Shown: one piece after another, positions 1 through 8,564 of the stretch | Layout of the letters: every line of letters begins with the position of its first letter | How positions within the stretch are numbered: the stretch's first letter is position 1 | From: Actinomyces sp. UMB0138 | Lineage (GTDB): Bacteria > Bacillota > Negativicutes > Veillonellales > Veillonellaceae | Direction of reading: 5' to 3' | Assembly (NCBI RefSeq): GCF_002849225.1 | Contig: NZ_PKMC01000001.1 | Location: 639,942 to 703,941 of the forward strand | DNA: 64,000 nucleotides | Program-made: the position numbers and the translations under genes | Notes under the pieces: model-generated | The model's input: the letters and a program-made list of their open reading frames with translations, nothing else | Databases searched by the model: none | Told to the model about the DNA's origin: nothing

Positions 1-1
1 G

Positions 2-850
2 GAGCTAGGCCCGGTGGTGGCCATGGCGCTGCTACTTGGCTATCGCGCCACCTGGGTCTCTTTGGTGCTGCTGTTGCTCTTCGCAGGACTGTCCGTGGTG
101 CTCGCAGTGATCCCTAAGCCTTTTCAGAAATTCGGAGGGCGAATCATAGAGGGCATCAAGTGGGGTGCTGAAACTACGGCGCAGGCTACCGTGCGAATTA
201 TGCTGGTGCTGCTGGTTGGGTTCGTAGCGCTCGCTGCCACTCTTGGCTTAGACATTGTCTTGGGCGCATTTGCGGCTGGCTTCGTCTTGCGACAAGCACT
301 CCCAAACGGGCGTGCCGAACTCGAGCAGAAGTTGGATGGCCTGGCCTACGGCTTCTTCATCCCAACCTTTTTCATTATCTCCGGTATGGAGGTTGATCCC
401 GCCGCCTTGCTCGACTCACCTCTTGGCGCCGCAGCCTTCCTCATCTGCCTTCTGGCTGTACGCGGACTGCCGGTATTCGGATCAACCTTCGTGATGCCCT
501 CTGAATTAGAGAAGGAACTGTCTATTCGACAAAAGGTAACGGTAGGGCTGTACTCGACTACGTCGCTGCCTATTATAGTGGCTGTGACGCACGTAGCCGC
601 GCAAGCTGATGCAATGAGCCAAACCACCGCCTCGACCTTGGTAATAGCGGGCACGATATCCGTGTTGGCAATGCCTTTGCTGGCATACATCACAGATCAC
701 GTTCCAGGCGCCGAGATTCTTGCCCGAAATCGAGCCCAAGCTGAAAAATCAAAGCCAGCCAAACCCACAGGAAAGGCTAATGTATCTATAGGCAAGCAGA
801 TAAAAGCCGAACAGAAATCCGCAGGGCAGAAGCGAAAGAAGGAGCGATAA
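2..850 (+). CDS. Kef/CPA2-type cation:proton antiporter, 3' part (5' end outside window)
   Basis: The reading frame is open back to the window edge (in-frame codons precede the first GTG at 14), so this is the C-terminal portion of a longer integral-membrane protein. What remains shows several hydrophobic segments (about residues 3-35, 60-90, 110-145, 170-190, 205-225) with glycine-rich membrane helices such as LGAFAAGFVLRQ, typical of the sodium/hydrogen exchanger fold of monovalent cation:proton antiporter-2 proteins. After the last membrane segment comes a lysine/alanine-rich cytoplasmic tail of about 45 residues; no TrkA-N/RCK domain follows. The likely role is exchange of K+ or Na+ for H+ at the plasma membrane. 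The stop codon TAA shares one base with the ATG of the next gene (TAATG), so the two are probably co-translated. Family call is fairly safe; the ion is not known. Confidence 0.75.
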   Translation, partial: ELGPVVAMALLLGYRATWVSLVLLLLFAGLSVVLAVIPKPFQKFGGRIIEGIKWGAETTAQATVRIMLVLLVGFVALAATLGLDIVLGAFAAGFVLRQALPNGRAELEQKLDGLAYGFFIPTFFIISGMEVDPAALLDSPLGAAAFLICLLAVRGLPVFGSTFVMPSELEKELSIRQKVTVGLYSTTSLPIIVAVTHVAAQADAMSQTTASTLVIAGTISVLAMPLLAYITDHVPGAEILARNRAQAEKSKPAKPTGKANVSIGKQIKAEQKSAGQKRKKER

Positions 851-3297
851 TGTCCAAACTTACCCGCGAACTAGCAGGTAAACGCAGCGCCACTTGTCAG
901 GTTAGCCACCAGCGGGTGCACCTAGATCTAACTAGGGCGAAGGAAACTGATGGACATTTCCCTGTCTCTACGCTTTTGCAAGTTGATCTGAAGGAAGATT
1001 GGCTCGCTCTAGATGTCCAGGAAGGCAAGGTACTTGCCGTTACGGTAGACGGCGCTGAGCCTAAGTGGCGTCAAGATGAACATCAATTATGGATTGAGGA
1101 CTTATCTAGCGGAGCGCATGAGGTTCAGGTGCGTGCGCAGATGACCTATTCCCATACCGGCCAAGGACTGCACAGATACCAGGATGCTACCGGTGCTACC
1201 TACCTATACACGCAGTATGAACCGGCTGATGCCCGCGCTGTTTACCCATGTGTGGATCAACCCGATATGAAGCCTAGGTGGACTTTCGTTATCGACGGCC
1301 CCTCGGACTGGATCATCCTTACCGGAGGAGCGGAGGTTAGCGCTACCGAATGCGAGGGCGGCACTCGCCACGAGTACAGAGAAACTCCGCCACTGTCCTC
1401 CTATCTAACCGCCGTCATTGCAGGCCCATACACGTGCGTAGAGCTCGGCACTTGGAAGGGCGGGGCACAGGATATCGAGGTTCCACTCCGCGTGTTCTGC
1501 CGAGGTGAGTTGGCTGATGCACTGCCCGTTCAGGACATGGCACAGTGGACTAAGGCCGGCCTGGATTTCTACCACGATCGGTATCAGTTTGACTACCCGT
1601 GGGGTAAGTATGACCAGGTGTTTGTTCCCGAATACAACCTGGGAGCTATGGAGAATCCTGGATGCGTTACTTTCAACGAGAAGTATTTGCGGCTCGGTGG
1701 GGCTAGCGCCACCGAGCGGGAGAAGCTGGCAAACACTCTTATGCACGAGATGGCCCATATGTGGTTTGGGGATCTGGTTACACCGCGGTGGTGGGATGGC
1801 CTGTGGCTGAAGGAATCGTTTGCCGATCACGAGGGCTATTGCGCGCTTGTCGGCGCTACTGAATTTACCGATGCATGGGCATCTTTTGCGGTAGCTCGCA
1901 AAACTTGGGCCTTGCAGGCTGACCAGTTGCCCACTACGCACCCAATCCAGGCGGAGATTCCTGACGTCGATGCCGCAAAGCAGAATTTTGACGGGATTTC
2001 CTATGCGAAGGGCGCTGCCGCCCTTGCCCAGCTGGTTGCCTACGTTGGCGAGGAGGCCTTTGTCGAGGGGGCACGGAAATACTTCGCCGAACACGCGTTC
2101 TCAGCAACGGAAATGTCGGATCTAACTGCGGCATTGGAAGAAGCCAGTGGGCGCAAGCTGGATCATTGGGTCAGGTCGTGGCTTACTACTACTGGGCCGA
2201 CATTCTTGGAAATTGCAGATGGCAAAGTGACCCGCGTAAGCAAAGATGATCGCCCTCAGGTGTTCGATGTGGGCTTTTTCGATACCGACGGCACAAGATT
2301 GGCCCGCGAGCAGGTGGAACTCGATGGCGCCGAGGTGAGGCTGAAGGCCCAGGCGCCATGGACAGTGCTAAACGAGGGCGACCGCACTTACGCCCGGTGT
2401 GGTCTTAGCCCGGCAGTTCGAGAGGCTCTTACCGACGCATTGCGCGAGATCGACGACATGTCCGCTCGCGCTGCTCTGTGGGCTTCGGCCTGGCAGGAAG
2501 TACGCGATGGCCAACTATCGCCAGCTGCATTTACCGCTGCTGTGCTAAGCGCGGCGCCACTAGAGACCGGCACTGTGCGCGATACTTTGTTGTCACAGGT
2601 AGAAACAGCAATTGGCGAATACACTGCTCCGGCACAGCGAGGTCAACTGGCACTCAAAGCTGCTCGTAATGCGTTGCAGATTGCGGGGGTGACCCAGGTA
2701 CCTGAAGCACGCACTGCTTGGGCGAAATGTGCTGCTGAGTTAGCAGCAATTGGGCACGTGAAGGATATCGTCGCCGAGGTTGGCACCGGGTATGGCCTGA
2801 CCGAGGACGACCAGTGGCGGCTTCTTGCGCTGGCAGCGAAGGTTGGCCAGGCGGATCTTGAAACAGCGAAGCAACGGCTTGCTGCCGCAGATACAGGCAG
2901 AAGCCGGCAGCGTTTCCTTACTGTCCAGGCAGTATTAGATCCTGAGGGCGCGAAGAAGCGTATCGTCGAGGACGAATCGGCGGCGAATGCAACGATCGAT
3001 GCGCTGATGGAAGGCATCGAGATTGCCGCGGTGCCGCACACAGACCCGCAGCAGGCAGTCGCTGACCTGGAGCTAGCCGCAAAACTCTGGGATTCTCGCG
3101 TAATCCAGATTGCCACGCGCGTCGCCCATACGCTCACCCCGCACCGCATCGATACCGATGGAAGTGAAGAGCCGGAGGTATTGAAAGCGTGGAAACAGTG
3201 GGACAGGCAACTGCCCGCCACGCTCGCACGTCTTGTTGCGGAAGACCTGGACGAGACCACCAGGCGTGTTCGCATTCAGAACAAGTGGAGTGAGTAG
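850..3297 (+). CDS. pepN: Aminopeptidase N (M1 family zinc metallopeptidase)
   Basis: Cytosolic zinc aminopeptidase that removes N-terminal residues from peptides. The 815-aa protein has the M1 substrate-anchoring GAMEN motif at about residue 264 and the zinc site HEMAHMWFGD at about 299-308, followed by the second zinc ligand in WLKESFADHEGY about 20 residues later. The length and the long helical C-terminal region (about residues 540-815) match the ERAP1-like C-terminal domain of actinobacterial PepN. The start ATG overlaps the stop of the antiporter gene by one base. No signal peptide is visible. The gene is intact and typical of the family. Confidence 0.95.
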   Translation: MSKLTRELAGKRSATCQVSHQRVHLDLTRAKETDGHFPVSTLLQVDLKEDWLALDVQEGKVLAVTVDGAEPKWRQDEHQLWIEDLSSGAHEVQVRAQMTYSHTGQGLHRYQDATGATYLYTQYEPADARAVYPCVDQPDMKPRWTFVIDGPSDWIILTGGAEVSATECEGGTRHEYRETPPLSSYLTAVIAGPYTCVELGTWKGGAQDIEVPLRVFCRGELADALPVQDMAQWTKAGLDFYHDRYQFDYPWGKYDQVFVPEYNLGAMENPGCVTFNEKYLRLGGASATEREKLANTLMHEMAHMWFGDLVTPRWWDGLWLKESFADHEGYCALVGATEFTDAWASFAVARKTWALQADQLPTTHPIQAEIPDVDAAKQNFDGISYAKGAAALAQLVAYVGEEAFVEGARKYFAEHAFSATEMSDLTAALEEASGRKLDHWVRSWLTTTGPTFLEIADGKVTRVSKDDRPQVFDVGFFDTDGTRLAREQVELDGAEVRLKAQAPWTVLNEGDRTYARCGLSPAVREALTDALREIDDMSARAALWASAWQEVRDGQLSPAAFTAAVLSAAPLETGTVRDTLLSQVETAIGEYTAPAQRGQLALKAARNALQIAGVTQVPEARTAWAKCAAELAAIGHVKDIVAEVGTGYGLTEDDQWRLLALAAKVGQADLETAKQRLAAADTGRSRQRFLTVQAVLDPEGAKKRIVEDESAANATIDALMEGIEIAAVPHTDPQQAVADLELAAKLWDSRVIQIATRVAHTLTPHRIDTDGSEEPEVLKAWKQWDRQLPATLARLVAEDLDETTRRVRIQNKWSE

Positions 3298-3374
3298 TTT
3301 TGTTAGCGGCCCTAGCGCCGTTATCATTTAGTAACATAGTCGGTAAATAGATATTGGTACTTAGAAAGCAGGAC

Positions 3375-3809
3375 ATGATGGATTTACCATTTGGCGACGA
3401 GGATCCTCAGTCAACTGCCATTTTCGGCTCTAAACCTGCCGAAGAGGCTATTGAACGAGTCCCTCTATCGGCTGCCGCGCAGGCCGCAGTTGATGCGCTT
3501 CCTGAAGGTTCTGCATTGCTAGTAGTACATAAAGGACCCAACTCTGGGGCTCGCTTCCTATTGGACCACAATGACACTACTGCAGGTAGATCCACTAAAT
3601 CCGATATTTTCCTAGATGACGTCACCGTCTCGCGTAAACATGCCATCTTCACCCACCAGGATGGAGCATGGACCGTTCGCGATGCCGGTTCTCTGAATGG
3701 CACCTATGTCAATCGGGAACGCACCGACAGTGCGGTGCTAAGCGCCGGTGACGAAGTGCAGATTGGAAAATACCGCATGACCTTCCATCCGTCTGGTGTT
3801 ACTAAGTGA
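3375..3809 (+). CDS. garA: FHA-domain protein of the GarA/OdhI type
   Basis: Small (144 aa) phosphopeptide-binding protein. The C-terminal half (about residues 50-135) is a forkhead-associated domain with the conserved GRS, the SRKHA loop and the SLNGTYVN motif. In mycobacteria and corynebacteria the orthologue (GarA/OdhI) is phosphorylated by Ser/Thr kinases near its N-terminus and then controls 2-oxoglutarate dehydrogenase and glutamate metabolism. The N-terminal tail here is acidic but lacks an obvious ETTS-type kinase motif, so identical regulation is not certain. The start at 3375 is chosen because an AGCAGGA ribosome site lies just upstream; a TTG at 3354 would put that site inside the gene. 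The stop overlaps the next start (GTGA). Neighbours FtsR-like and MerR support the GarA assignment. Confidence 0.8.
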   Translation: MMDLPFGDEDPQSTAIFGSKPAEEAIERVPLSAAAQAAVDALPEGSALLVVHKGPNSGARFLLDHNDTTAGRSTKSDIFLDDVTVSRKHAIFTHQDGAWTVRDAGSLNGTYVNRERTDSAVLSAGDEVQIGKYRMTFHPSGVTK

Positions 3810-4531
3810 GTGCTGCCCCGCTAACAAAGCCTAATCAAATAGAACCTTGGCCTAGGGGAGTAGACAGGAAGGTCTGCTTCTCTATAGGCCAGGTTGTTGC
3901 TAGGCTCAAGAAAGAATTCCCCTCGCTGTCCGTATCCAAGGTGCGTTTTTTGGAGGACCAGGGAATTGTTTCCCCCACCCGCTCCGGCTCTGGGTATCGG
4001 AAATATTCCGAGGCAGACATTGCTCGTATCCGTTACTGCCTTACTGAACAGCGCGATCGGTACAAGCCAATCCGCGTAATTGTCACGCAACTGGAGAAGC
4101 TTGATCAGGGCTATGACATTGCTCCTGCCCCGGTGGCGAGGGTAGTTGCCGATGGGGGCGAAGTCATCGCACCTACAAGGGCCGATGGCACGCTTACCGT
4201 TGCCGAACTCGCTTCACTAACCGGCGCTACTCCTGAATCACTAGAGGCGATGGTCTCTGCTGGACTTATCTCTTTAGAACTATCTGGTCGCTTTGACAAG
4301 TCCGCCTTGCAAACTGTCAAGGCCGTGAAAGTACTTAACGAAGCAGGTATCTCCACGCGTAATTTGCGTTCTGTCCGCGTAGCAGTGGAGCGAGCCGTGG
4401 AACTGATAGAGCATGTCGTTACCTCCAGTGGTGCCGAACGCACCGAGCAGGCCAGCGAATTAGCTACTCACATGAGCGATTTGATGTCTGAACTGGTAAA
4501 ACGTAGCGCTAATAGCTCCGGGGCCCTATAA
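3806..4531 (+). CDS. ftsR: MerR-family transcriptional regulator, FtsR-like
   Basis: DNA-binding regulator of 241 aa. An N-terminal winged-helix MerR domain (about residues 25-95) contains FSIGQVVARLKKEFPSLSVS and GYRKYSEADIARIRYC. A second predicted helical module follows, and the C-terminal 50 residues look coiled-coil. Position directly after the GarA-like gene matches Rv1827-Rv1828 of M. tuberculosis; the corynebacterial orthologue FtsR activates ftsZ. It begins with GTG and overlaps the FHA gene by four bases, so the pair is translationally coupled. No effector-binding cysteines are evident, so this is not a metal or redox MerR. Symbol given by synteny and domain layout. Confidence 0.75.
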   Translation: MSAAPLTKPNQIEPWPRGVDRKVCFSIGQVVARLKKEFPSLSVSKVRFLEDQGIVSPTRSGSGYRKYSEADIARIRYCLTEQRDRYKPIRVIVTQLEKLDQGYDIAPAPVARVVADGGEVIAPTRADGTLTVAELASLTGATPESLEAMVSAGLISLELSGRFDKSALQTVKAVKVLNEAGISTRNLRSVRVAVERAVELIEHVVTSSGAERTEQASELATHMSDLMSELVKRSANSSGAL

Positions 4532-4550
4532 GACCAATCTGCCTTAAAGG

Positions 4551-4564
4551 TAACTTTCAAGTTA
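4551..4564 (+). promoter_or_regulatory. Dyad TAACTT-TC-AAGTTA upstream of second MerR gene
   Basis: Between the two MerR genes lies a dyad with six-base arms and two-base centre, nested inside a wider pair of CCTTAA (4542-4547) and TTAAGG (4562-4567) blocks. MerR regulators bind dyads in elongated promoter spacers, so this is a plausible operator for one of the flanking MerR proteins. No good -10 element could be tied to it, so its function is inferred from position only. Confidence 0.4.
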
Positions 4565-4661
4565 AGGTTCAGACTTTGCGCGCGTTTCGTTGACCACCCG
4601 GTTTTGGCCAACTAATCTAGAGCTTGTTATCCCCGAACTTCGCAAAAGGAGCTTACAGGCC

Positions 4662-5204
4662 ATGGTCGCATTCCCCGAACGCCGGCAACCGCTGCTCTTC
4701 AACGACGGCCTTCCAGAACTTGACCCCAATGCCGGTTACCGTGGTCCCACGGCCTGCAAGGCAGCTGGAATTACCTATCGCCAATTAGATTACTGGGCAC
4801 GGACTCAACTAGTCGAGCCTTCCGTTCGGGGAGCCAAGGGATCTGGCTCACAGCGACTGTACTCTTTCCGAGACATTTTGGTGTTGAAAGTAGTAAAGCG
4901 GCTGCTCGACACCGGTGTCTCTTTACAGCAGATCCGCCAGGCAATCGCTGCACTAAAGGAATGGGGAGTCGAAGACCTAGCCCAGATAACGCTCATGTCG
5001 GACGGCGCATCTGTGTACGTTTGCACTTCTGCTAATGAGGTTATCGATCTTGTCCAGGGTGGACAGGGAGTATTCGGCATCGCAGTGGGACGTGTTTGGC
5101 GCGAGGTCGAAGGTACTTTGTCTGAGCTTCCTTCCGATGCAGCGCAGGGGGCTGACGTAGTAGACGAGCTGGCGCTACGCAGAGCACAAAAGCACGCCGG
5201 CTAA
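4662..5204 (+). CDS. MerR-family transcriptional regulator (Rv1830-like)
   Basis: A 180-aa regulator with an N-terminal MerR winged helix (about residues 25-95): AGITYRQLDYWARTQLVEPS, then SQRLYSFRDILVLKVVKRLL and a GVSLQQIRQAI helix. The C-terminal region is short and of unknown function. In mycobacteria the equivalent gene (Rv1830) follows FtsR with a DUF151 nuclease gene between them; that gene is absent here. The start at ATG 4662 is chosen because AAAAGGAG lies 10 bases upstream; an in-frame TTG at 4590 gives a longer protein with no ribosome site and no family resemblance in the extra residues. Ends just before a strong bidirectional terminator. Confidence 0.8.
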   Translation: MVAFPERRQPLLFNDGLPELDPNAGYRGPTACKAAGITYRQLDYWARTQLVEPSVRGAKGSGSQRLYSFRDILVLKVVKRLLDTGVSLQQIRQAIAALKEWGVEDLAQITLMSDGASVYVCTSANEVIDLVQGGQGVFGIAVGRVWREVEGTLSELPSDAAQGADVVDELALRRAQKHAG

Positions 5205-5214
5205 TCATAAACTG

Positions 5215-5262
5215 AATATAAATGGATCCCGCAGGCTAATTCCTGCGGGATCCATTTATATT
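5215..5262. terminator. Perfect 21-bp stem hairpin, bidirectional terminator
   Basis: Arms 5215-5235 and 5242-5262 are exact reverse complements around the loop CTAATT. A/T-rich stem bases flank a GC-rich core, so the hairpin provides U-rich runs for both directions. It lies between the convergent MerR gene and the permease gene and ends four bases before the permease stop codon. Confidence 0.9.
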
Positions 5263-5266
5263 GCTT

Positions 5267-7183
5267 TTAGTCCTCTTCTACCTGGGTGAACTTTCGATCC
5301 CAAGCGGAGCGAATAGGATTGGCGTTTGCCATCAGTATGTCGAAACGATCATTGGCCACTTCGACAATCTGGCTTAGGGCCACCCGGTGCTCCTGTTCGG
5401 GGGAGTTCTCCAACCGGCGGACGCCCTCGGAAATAATTGAATCTACCGTATCCGCAGTTCCAAGGCAGGCAACGAAAGGCATGTGGAAACGCTGTTGGTA
5501 TTCCTGACTGACAGATTCGAGCTTTGCCTTCTTAGTATCATCCAACCGTTCGAGGCCGAGTGAGCCACGGTCACGAGCAATAATTGCAGCCTCTTCCGGA
5601 GAAGCCAAGATCAGCTGAGCCATGTCCGGGTAGTCGTGAATCAGATCTTCCCGCAGTTCTTCTGCACTCGTGAGTACGGCAGTTTGAATGGCCGCACGCA
5701 GTTCAACGGCATTCTTGAAAGGGCGAGACTGCCAGGCTTCCTCGAGCGGCCAAGTCTTGTTGTTGAACAGGGATCGCAAAGTCGCAACAAAGTCGTCCTT
5801 GCTCATCTGGTTGATTTCTTCAATAGAAACCCCTCGTCCTTGCGCGTCCTCGGCCACAGTAGTGCTCTTCTGCTTGCCTACGTGGAAGAACAGCAGGTTG
5901 AGTACAATCGCTGCAATAGCGCCGATAGTCATACCGGAAGAGAGGAAGATCTGCGCCCATGCGGGGAAAGCATTCGCAATATCTGGCTTGAATGAGACAA
6001 GCATAGCCAGCCCAAGGGCAGTGGTGACTATGACTGCATTGCGGTTATCCGAAAGATCAGTCTTCGCAATTGTTTGCAGACCGACATAGGCGACGTTGGC
6101 AAACAGCGCGAGCGAGGCTCCTCCCAGGACGGGCGAGGGGATCGAAGCTACAACTGCACCCGCCTTGGGAATAAGCCCAAGCAGAATCATGAAACCCGCA
6201 GCTGCCGCAGCAACCCATCGCGACTTGACTCGAGTAATACGAACCAGCCCAACGTTCTGCGCGAAACAGGTATAGGGGAAAGAGTTCATAACGCCGCCGA
6301 GCAGCGTAGACAGTCCATCAGCTCGCAGGGCGCGGGTGATGTGAATCTTCCGGATTCGCTTGTTGACGATCTCGCCTGTGGCAAACACGTCACCGGTAGT
6401 CTCGACCATGGTAATGATCATGACGATGATCAAAGAAATGATCGCCGACAGATTGAATTGCGGTATTCCGAAGTAGAAGGGGGTAGTGATTCCGAACAGA
6501 TTGGCACCAGCGACCTTATCCAGATTTGCATCTCCGAGTATGAGAGCTACTGCGGTGCCGCCGACAAGCCCAATAAGCACGGCGATGGTGCCTAGGAACC
6601 CATGGAGGAATCGCTGTACCAAGACAATAACTGCGAGCGTCCCGAAGGCATATGCCAGATCGCGGATCTTCGGCGTGCCTTCGGCATAGTTCGTGAAGTC
6701 GTTCGCCGATACTGCAAGTAGGGAAGTACCCATCACCAAAAGTACTGAACCAGTTACTACCGGCGGGAAGTACTTCAGCAGCTTCGCAAATAGGGGAGCA
6801 GCGAAGAAGGTGAACAGGCCCGAGACGATAATGGCTCCATAGATTGCTGGTAGTGAAGCAACTCCGCCTTTACCTGAGGTCACGCCCAAGCCGACTGCGA
6901 TGATTGGCGCCACGGCAGTGGTAGTGACGCCCTGAATTATAGGAAGGCGGACACCAACCCATTTACCTATGCCAACAGACTGAATAATGGTAGCCAACCC
7001 GCAGGTAAGCAGGTCCGCGTTAATCAGGTGAATAGTTGTGGCAGTGTCCAGTTTTAGTGACTGGGCAATTAGAAGGGGAACAATTACGGCGCCGGCATAG
7101 AACGCTAATACGTGCTGTAAGCCGAGCATTACCAGTTTGCCTGGCGCAGGAACTTGATTGACGGGGTGTTTTACGGTTGCCAT
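5267..7183 (-). CDS. NCS2 purine (urate/xanthine) permease fused to an OHCU-decarboxylase-like domain
   Basis: A 638-aa fusion. Residues about 1-430 form an NCS2 (SLC23-type) nucleobase transporter with many membrane helices, an IIQGVTTTAV segment and the QNVGLVRITRV motif (Q-N-x-G-x4-T-R) typical of xanthine/urate permeases. Residues about 455-630 resemble 2-oxo-4-hydroxy-4-carboxy-5-ureidoimidazoline decarboxylase, which acts last in urate-to-allantoin conversion. The layout suggests uptake coupled to cytosolic processing. However, where active enzymes have a catalytic His in an H-P-D/R-L motif this protein has DYPDM, and the usual S-x-x-E-Q segment reads ARDRGSLG, so activity is doubtful. 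No other urate genes are nearby. ATG at 7183 has a TAGGAGCCCCA ribosome site. No purine riboswitch was recognised upstream. Confidence 0.8.
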   Translation of the reverse strand: MATVKHPVNQVPAPGKLVMLGLQHVLAFYAGAVIVPLLIAQSLKLDTATTIHLINADLLTCGLATIIQSVGIGKWVGVRLPIIQGVTTTAVAPIIAVGLGVTSGKGGVASLPAIYGAIIVSGLFTFFAAPLFAKLLKYFPPVVTGSVLLVMGTSLLAVSANDFTNYAEGTPKIRDLAYAFGTLAVIVLVQRFLHGFLGTIAVLIGLVGGTAVALILGDANLDKVAGANLFGITTPFYFGIPQFNLSAIISLIIVMIITMVETTGDVFATGEIVNKRIRKIHITRALRADGLSTLLGGVMNSFPYTCFAQNVGLVRITRVKSRWVAAAAAGFMILLGLIPKAGAVVASIPSPVLGGASLALFANVAYVGLQTIAKTDLSDNRNAVIVTTALGLAMLVSFKPDIANAFPAWAQIFLSSGMTIGAIAAIVLNLLFFHVGKQKSTTVAEDAQGRGVSIEEINQMSKDDFVATLRSLFNNKTWPLEEAWQSRPFKNAVELRAAIQTAVLTSAEELREDLIHDYPDMAQLILASPEEAAIIARDRGSLGLERLDDTKKAKLESVSQEYQQRFHMPFVACLGTADTVDSIISEGVRRLENSPEQEHRVALSQIVEVANDRFDILMANANPIRSAWDRKFTQVEED

Positions 7184-7284
7184 TGGGGCTCCTAACGTTC
7201 TTACCCCAAGTTTGGCTAACAGCTTATAAGTTTCCCAAATATTTTTGCTGTGATTTTATTCCTACGTCCGTATAGAGTGGACTA

Positions 7285-8496
7285 CTACAGTACTCGCAGC
7301 GCGTTATTCCGGGTCTTCCGCAGGTATGGTGCGGTTATTAGTGCCAGCACGACCATGATCCACCCTGCAGACGCCACGGTCATTAGACCACCGTGGGCCC
7401 CAGCAGATTGGATTGCCTGGCCACCGATAGCTGAACCGATGGAAGCACCGACGTTCGAAGCGGTAACCATCCAGGCCATTGACTCCGTCAGTCTTGATCC
7501 AGGCACTGCCTGCGAGACCATGGTCATGACGTTGGTAGCGGTAGGTGAGAAGGCAGAACCGGTTATAAAAACAGTCACCATAAACCAGAAGAGCCCGGGC
7601 ACAAAGGGGAGGACCGAACAGCCCACCCCTAGGAAGATGACCCCAAATAGGTAAAGCCTCAGAATAGATGGCTTCCAGCTGCGGGCGCCGTAAACCAAGC
7701 CTGCAATGAGCGAGCCAACCGACATAGCGGCAAGAATTACCCCCGAACCGGACGGCCATCCATTCTCGTTTGCAAAGGAAACGCACGAGACATCCAGCGC
7801 CCCGAAAATTGCCCCCATGGCAATGTAGACAATCATCAGCATCAGCAGAGTGCGGTTCTTCAGCAGTGGCTTCGATGGAGTAGTGGGGGCAGGCTTTCGG
7901 CCTGATGGAATTGGTTCAGTAGACCGCTGCGGGAAGAGCAGAAAAGCACCGATCACAGAGACAATCGCGGTGCCATAGATGCCAGCCGTTCCGTGAATCT
8001 CGGTAGCCATAAATGTCGCTAGGACCGGGCCAACGATGAAGATTACCTCGTCTAGAGTAGCCTCCAATGCAAACGCGCTTTGCAGCTTTCCCGGTTCCTT
8101 CAGTACGTAAGCCCAGCGGGCACGCACGAGCGCACCAATGGAGCCGGAAAAACCGGCACCCATAATAGTAAGTAGGTAAAGCAACGGCCTGGGGCCAGCA
8201 TGGTGGGCAGTAAAAGCGAGCCCTCCGAAGGAAGCGGCCGAAATTAGAACGGACGGGAACATGATCTTCGCCTGCCCGTAAATGTCCACAAGCCTGGATA
8301 GCTGGGGGACCATAATTGCGAAGCTCACGGCAGCGACAGCAGAAAGTCGCCCGGCAAGTGCGTAGTCTTTGTACATGGCGGTAATCATCATGATGACCGC
8401 CAGGTTGGTCATTGCCATGGGGAAGCGCGCCAACGCGCCCGCCATGGAAAAACGTGCAGCTCCCGGAATGGAGAATAATTGCTTATATATCGACAT
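7285..8496 (-). CDS. Major facilitator superfamily transporter
   Basis: Hydrophobic protein of about 403 aa with roughly 12 predicted membrane segments, a central basic loop around the middle (RSTEPIPSGRKPAPTTPSKP) separating two six-helix halves, and an MFS-like early loop (PQLSRLVDIYGQAK). This arrangement fits a drug- or metabolite-exporting MFS permease; the substrate is not evident. The start is uncertain: ATG 8496 gives the family-like N-terminus MSIYKQLFSIPGAARF and leaves room for promoters of the divergent trmO gene, while ATG 8535 and TTG 8556 are also in frame, none with a convincing ribosome site. It ends about 100 bases before the permease gene on the same strand; that gap holds no recognisable element beyond probable promoter sequence. 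Confidence 0.75.
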   Translation of the reverse strand: MSIYKQLFSIPGAARFSMAGALARFPMAMTNLAVIMMITAMYKDYALAGRLSAVAAVSFAIMVPQLSRLVDIYGQAKIMFPSVLISAASFGGLAFTAHHAGPRPLLYLLTIMGAGFSGSIGALVRARWAYVLKEPGKLQSAFALEATLDEVIFIVGPVLATFMATEIHGTAGIYGTAIVSVIGAFLLFPQRSTEPIPSGRKPAPTTPSKPLLKNRTLLMLMIVYIAMGAIFGALDVSCVSFANENGWPSGSGVILAAMSVGSLIAGLVYGARSWKPSILRLYLFGVIFLGVGCSVLPFVPGLFWFMVTVFITGSAFSPTATNVMTMVSQAVPGSRLTESMAWMVTASNVGASIGSAIGGQAIQSAGAHGGLMTVASAGWIMVVLALITAPYLRKTRNNALRVL

Positions 8497-8564
8497 TTCT
8501 GCTTCGCTAAGAAAATCCCTTTTCCTCTGAATCATAGCCTCTAATCTAAGGACCAAGCTAATTT

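Noticed and set aside
1405-2094. 229-aa minus-strand frame
   Set aside because: Antisense of pepN catalytic domain; no recognisable motif.
2643-3275. 210-aa minus-strand frame
   Set aside because: Antisense of the pepN C-terminal domain; composition typical of a shadow frame.
7184-7284. Purine riboswitch before the NCS2 permease
   Set aside because: No TTTCTACC-type core or matching stems on the minus strand; only an 8-base CTTATAAG palindrome that is too short to interpret.
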